Shown here: piece by piece, positions 4,944 to 5,657 of the stretch
Layout: every line of letters begins with the position of its first letter
Position numbering within the stretch: position 1 is the stretch's first letter
Source of the DNA: an uncultured Angelakisella sp.
GTDB taxonomy: Bacteria; Bacillota; Clostridia; Oscillospirales; Ruminococcaceae
Direction of reading: 5' to 3'
Assembly (NCBI GenBank): GCA_937914895.1
Contig: CALGIL010000247.1
Coordinates: 1 to 5,657, forward strand
Length of the DNA: 5,657 nucleotides
The notes under the pieces: model-generated
Told to the model about the DNA's origin: nothing
Seen by the model: the letters and a program-made list of their open reading frames with translations, nothing else
The model's database searches: none
Translations under genes and position numbers: made by a program

Positions 4944-5657
4944 ATGAAATTTACGGAACTCAACGAGCTGCAGATGCCCACCTGGCGCTGGCTGGATATG
5001 AACGCGGCCCAGCTGGAAACGGACGCGGCCCTGGATACCCCTTATAAGGGCGGCACCCTGTCCGGCGCAGAATGGCTTGTCATGGGGGACGGCGCCGGCT
5101 GCCGGCCGGCGGAAAGCCTGCCCGGGGACCTGGGCCGCCTGCGGGCGTTTGTACAAAAAAATCAAAATTACGGCCTTACCCTCACCATTCCCAGGGGGCT
5201 TCGGCTGGAGGAGCCCGTGGTGCTGGATTTTGTGCTGGACCAAAGCGCCCCGGTGCTGGTGGACTTCCTCCAGATTCGGGCGGAGGCGGACAGCCGGGCG
5301 GATATTGTGGTGCGCTACCGCTCCGCGGGGGACGGGGCGTACTTTCACGCCGGCTTTGCCCTGCTGCAGGCGGAGCCGGGGTCCCAGGTGCGCCTGATGA
5401 AGGTGCAGACCCTGGGCCCCCGGGACGCCCACCTGGACGGGACCGCCGTAGAGGTGGAGGCGGACGCCCAGGGCGGGGCCCTCTTCTGCGAGCTGGGGGG
5501 CGGCCAGGTGGTGTCCGGCTGCAATGTCGCTTTGTCCGGGGCCGGCAGCCGGGGAAGTCTGGAGACCCTGTACCTGGGCGGCGACGGGCGAAAGCAGGAT
5601 TTTAACTACCGGCTGGAGCTGCGCGGCCCCGGGTCGGAGGGCATAAAAATTGCAGAG
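4944..5657 (+). CDS. sufD: SufD, partner subunit of the SUF scaffold (3' end outside window)
   Basis: The frame is open for 238 codons to the window edge. SufD is a SufB paralogue that lacks the cluster-building cysteine and pairs with SufB in SufBC2D, where it is needed for iron acquisition. The assignment rests on position (C-B-D order), a short N-terminal region (MPTWRWLDMN at 11-20) and a beta-helix from about 78 with SufD-like segments: IPRGLRLEEPVVLDFVL (82-98), ADIVVRYRSAGDGAYFHAG (119-137), LMKVQTL (151-157) and LYLGGDGRKQDFNY (209-222). Family members are usually about 330-430 residues, so perhaps 100 or more are missing, including the region holding the interface His (H360 in E. coli). 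Where many SufB/SufD proteins have His after the QDxN segment, this one has RLELRGPGSEG. Sequence conservation in SufD is low, so context carries part of the call. Confidence 0.88.
   Translation, partial: MKFTELNELQMPTWRWLDMNAAQLETDAALDTPYKGGTLSGAEWLVMGDGAGCRPAESLPGDLGRLRAFVQKNQNYGLTLTIPRGLRLEEPVVLDFVLDQSAPVLVDFLQIRAEADSRADIVVRYRSAGDGAYFHAGFALLQAEPGSQVRLMKVQTLGPRDAHLDGTAVEVEADAQGGALFCELGGGQVVSGCNVALSGAGSRGSLETLYLGGDGRKQDFNYRLELRGPGSEGIKIAE

Noticed and set aside
5072..5605. Open frames at 5072-5605 and 5077-5397 on the plus strand, and 4851-5432 on the minus strand
   Set aside because: They overlap the continuous SufD frame from 4944 and are Gly/Arg/Pro-rich shadows without domains.

Overview
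The window looks like chromosomal DNA from a GC-rich (about 60% by eye), anaerobic or microaerotolerant Firmicute. A clostridial, Oscillospiraceae/Ruminococcaceae-like host is my best guess. The reasons are strong AGGAGG-type ribosome binding sites, an A-type flavoprotein (FprA) beside a Dps-like ferritin and a superoxide dismutase, and a suf operon that begins sufC-sufB-sufD. The taxon is an inference from gene content and style; no search was run. I see no mobile element, tRNA, rRNA or CRISPR array.

The window is two divergent transcription units back to back. The left unit reads on the minus strand from about 2107 down to position 1: a Mn/Fe superoxide dismutase (1440-2060), a Dps-family mini-ferritin (950-1390), and the N-terminal two thirds of FprA (1-822, cut by the window edge). 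Together they form an oxygen-defence set. SOD turns superoxide into peroxide, Dps consumes peroxide while storing iron, and FprA-type di-iron flavoproteins reduce O2 to water or NO to N2O.

The right unit reads on the plus strand from about 2201: a MarR-family regulator (2272-2811), sufC (2762-3520), sufB (3524-4930), and the first 238 codons of sufD (4944 to the edge). SufBCD is the scaffold/ATPase complex that assembles Fe-S clusters, whose products are damaged by oxygen. sufS and a sufU-type gene would be expected further right but are outside the window.

The 211-bp divergent intergenic region (2061-2271) is the regulatory centre. It holds a near-consensus promoter for marR-suf (TTGACA, 17 bp, TACAAT), a promoter with a perfect TATAAT for sod, a perfect 7+7 dyad at the marR start site, and a 17-bp near-palindrome over the sod -10.

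The most interesting item is the MarR protein. Its C-terminal helix carries an unusual cysteine ladder (C-x3-C-x3-C-x3-C-x-C). As the first gene of the suf operon it is a candidate Fe-S, metal or redox sensor that controls cluster assembly, and perhaps the divergent oxygen-defence operon too. That function is a hypothesis.
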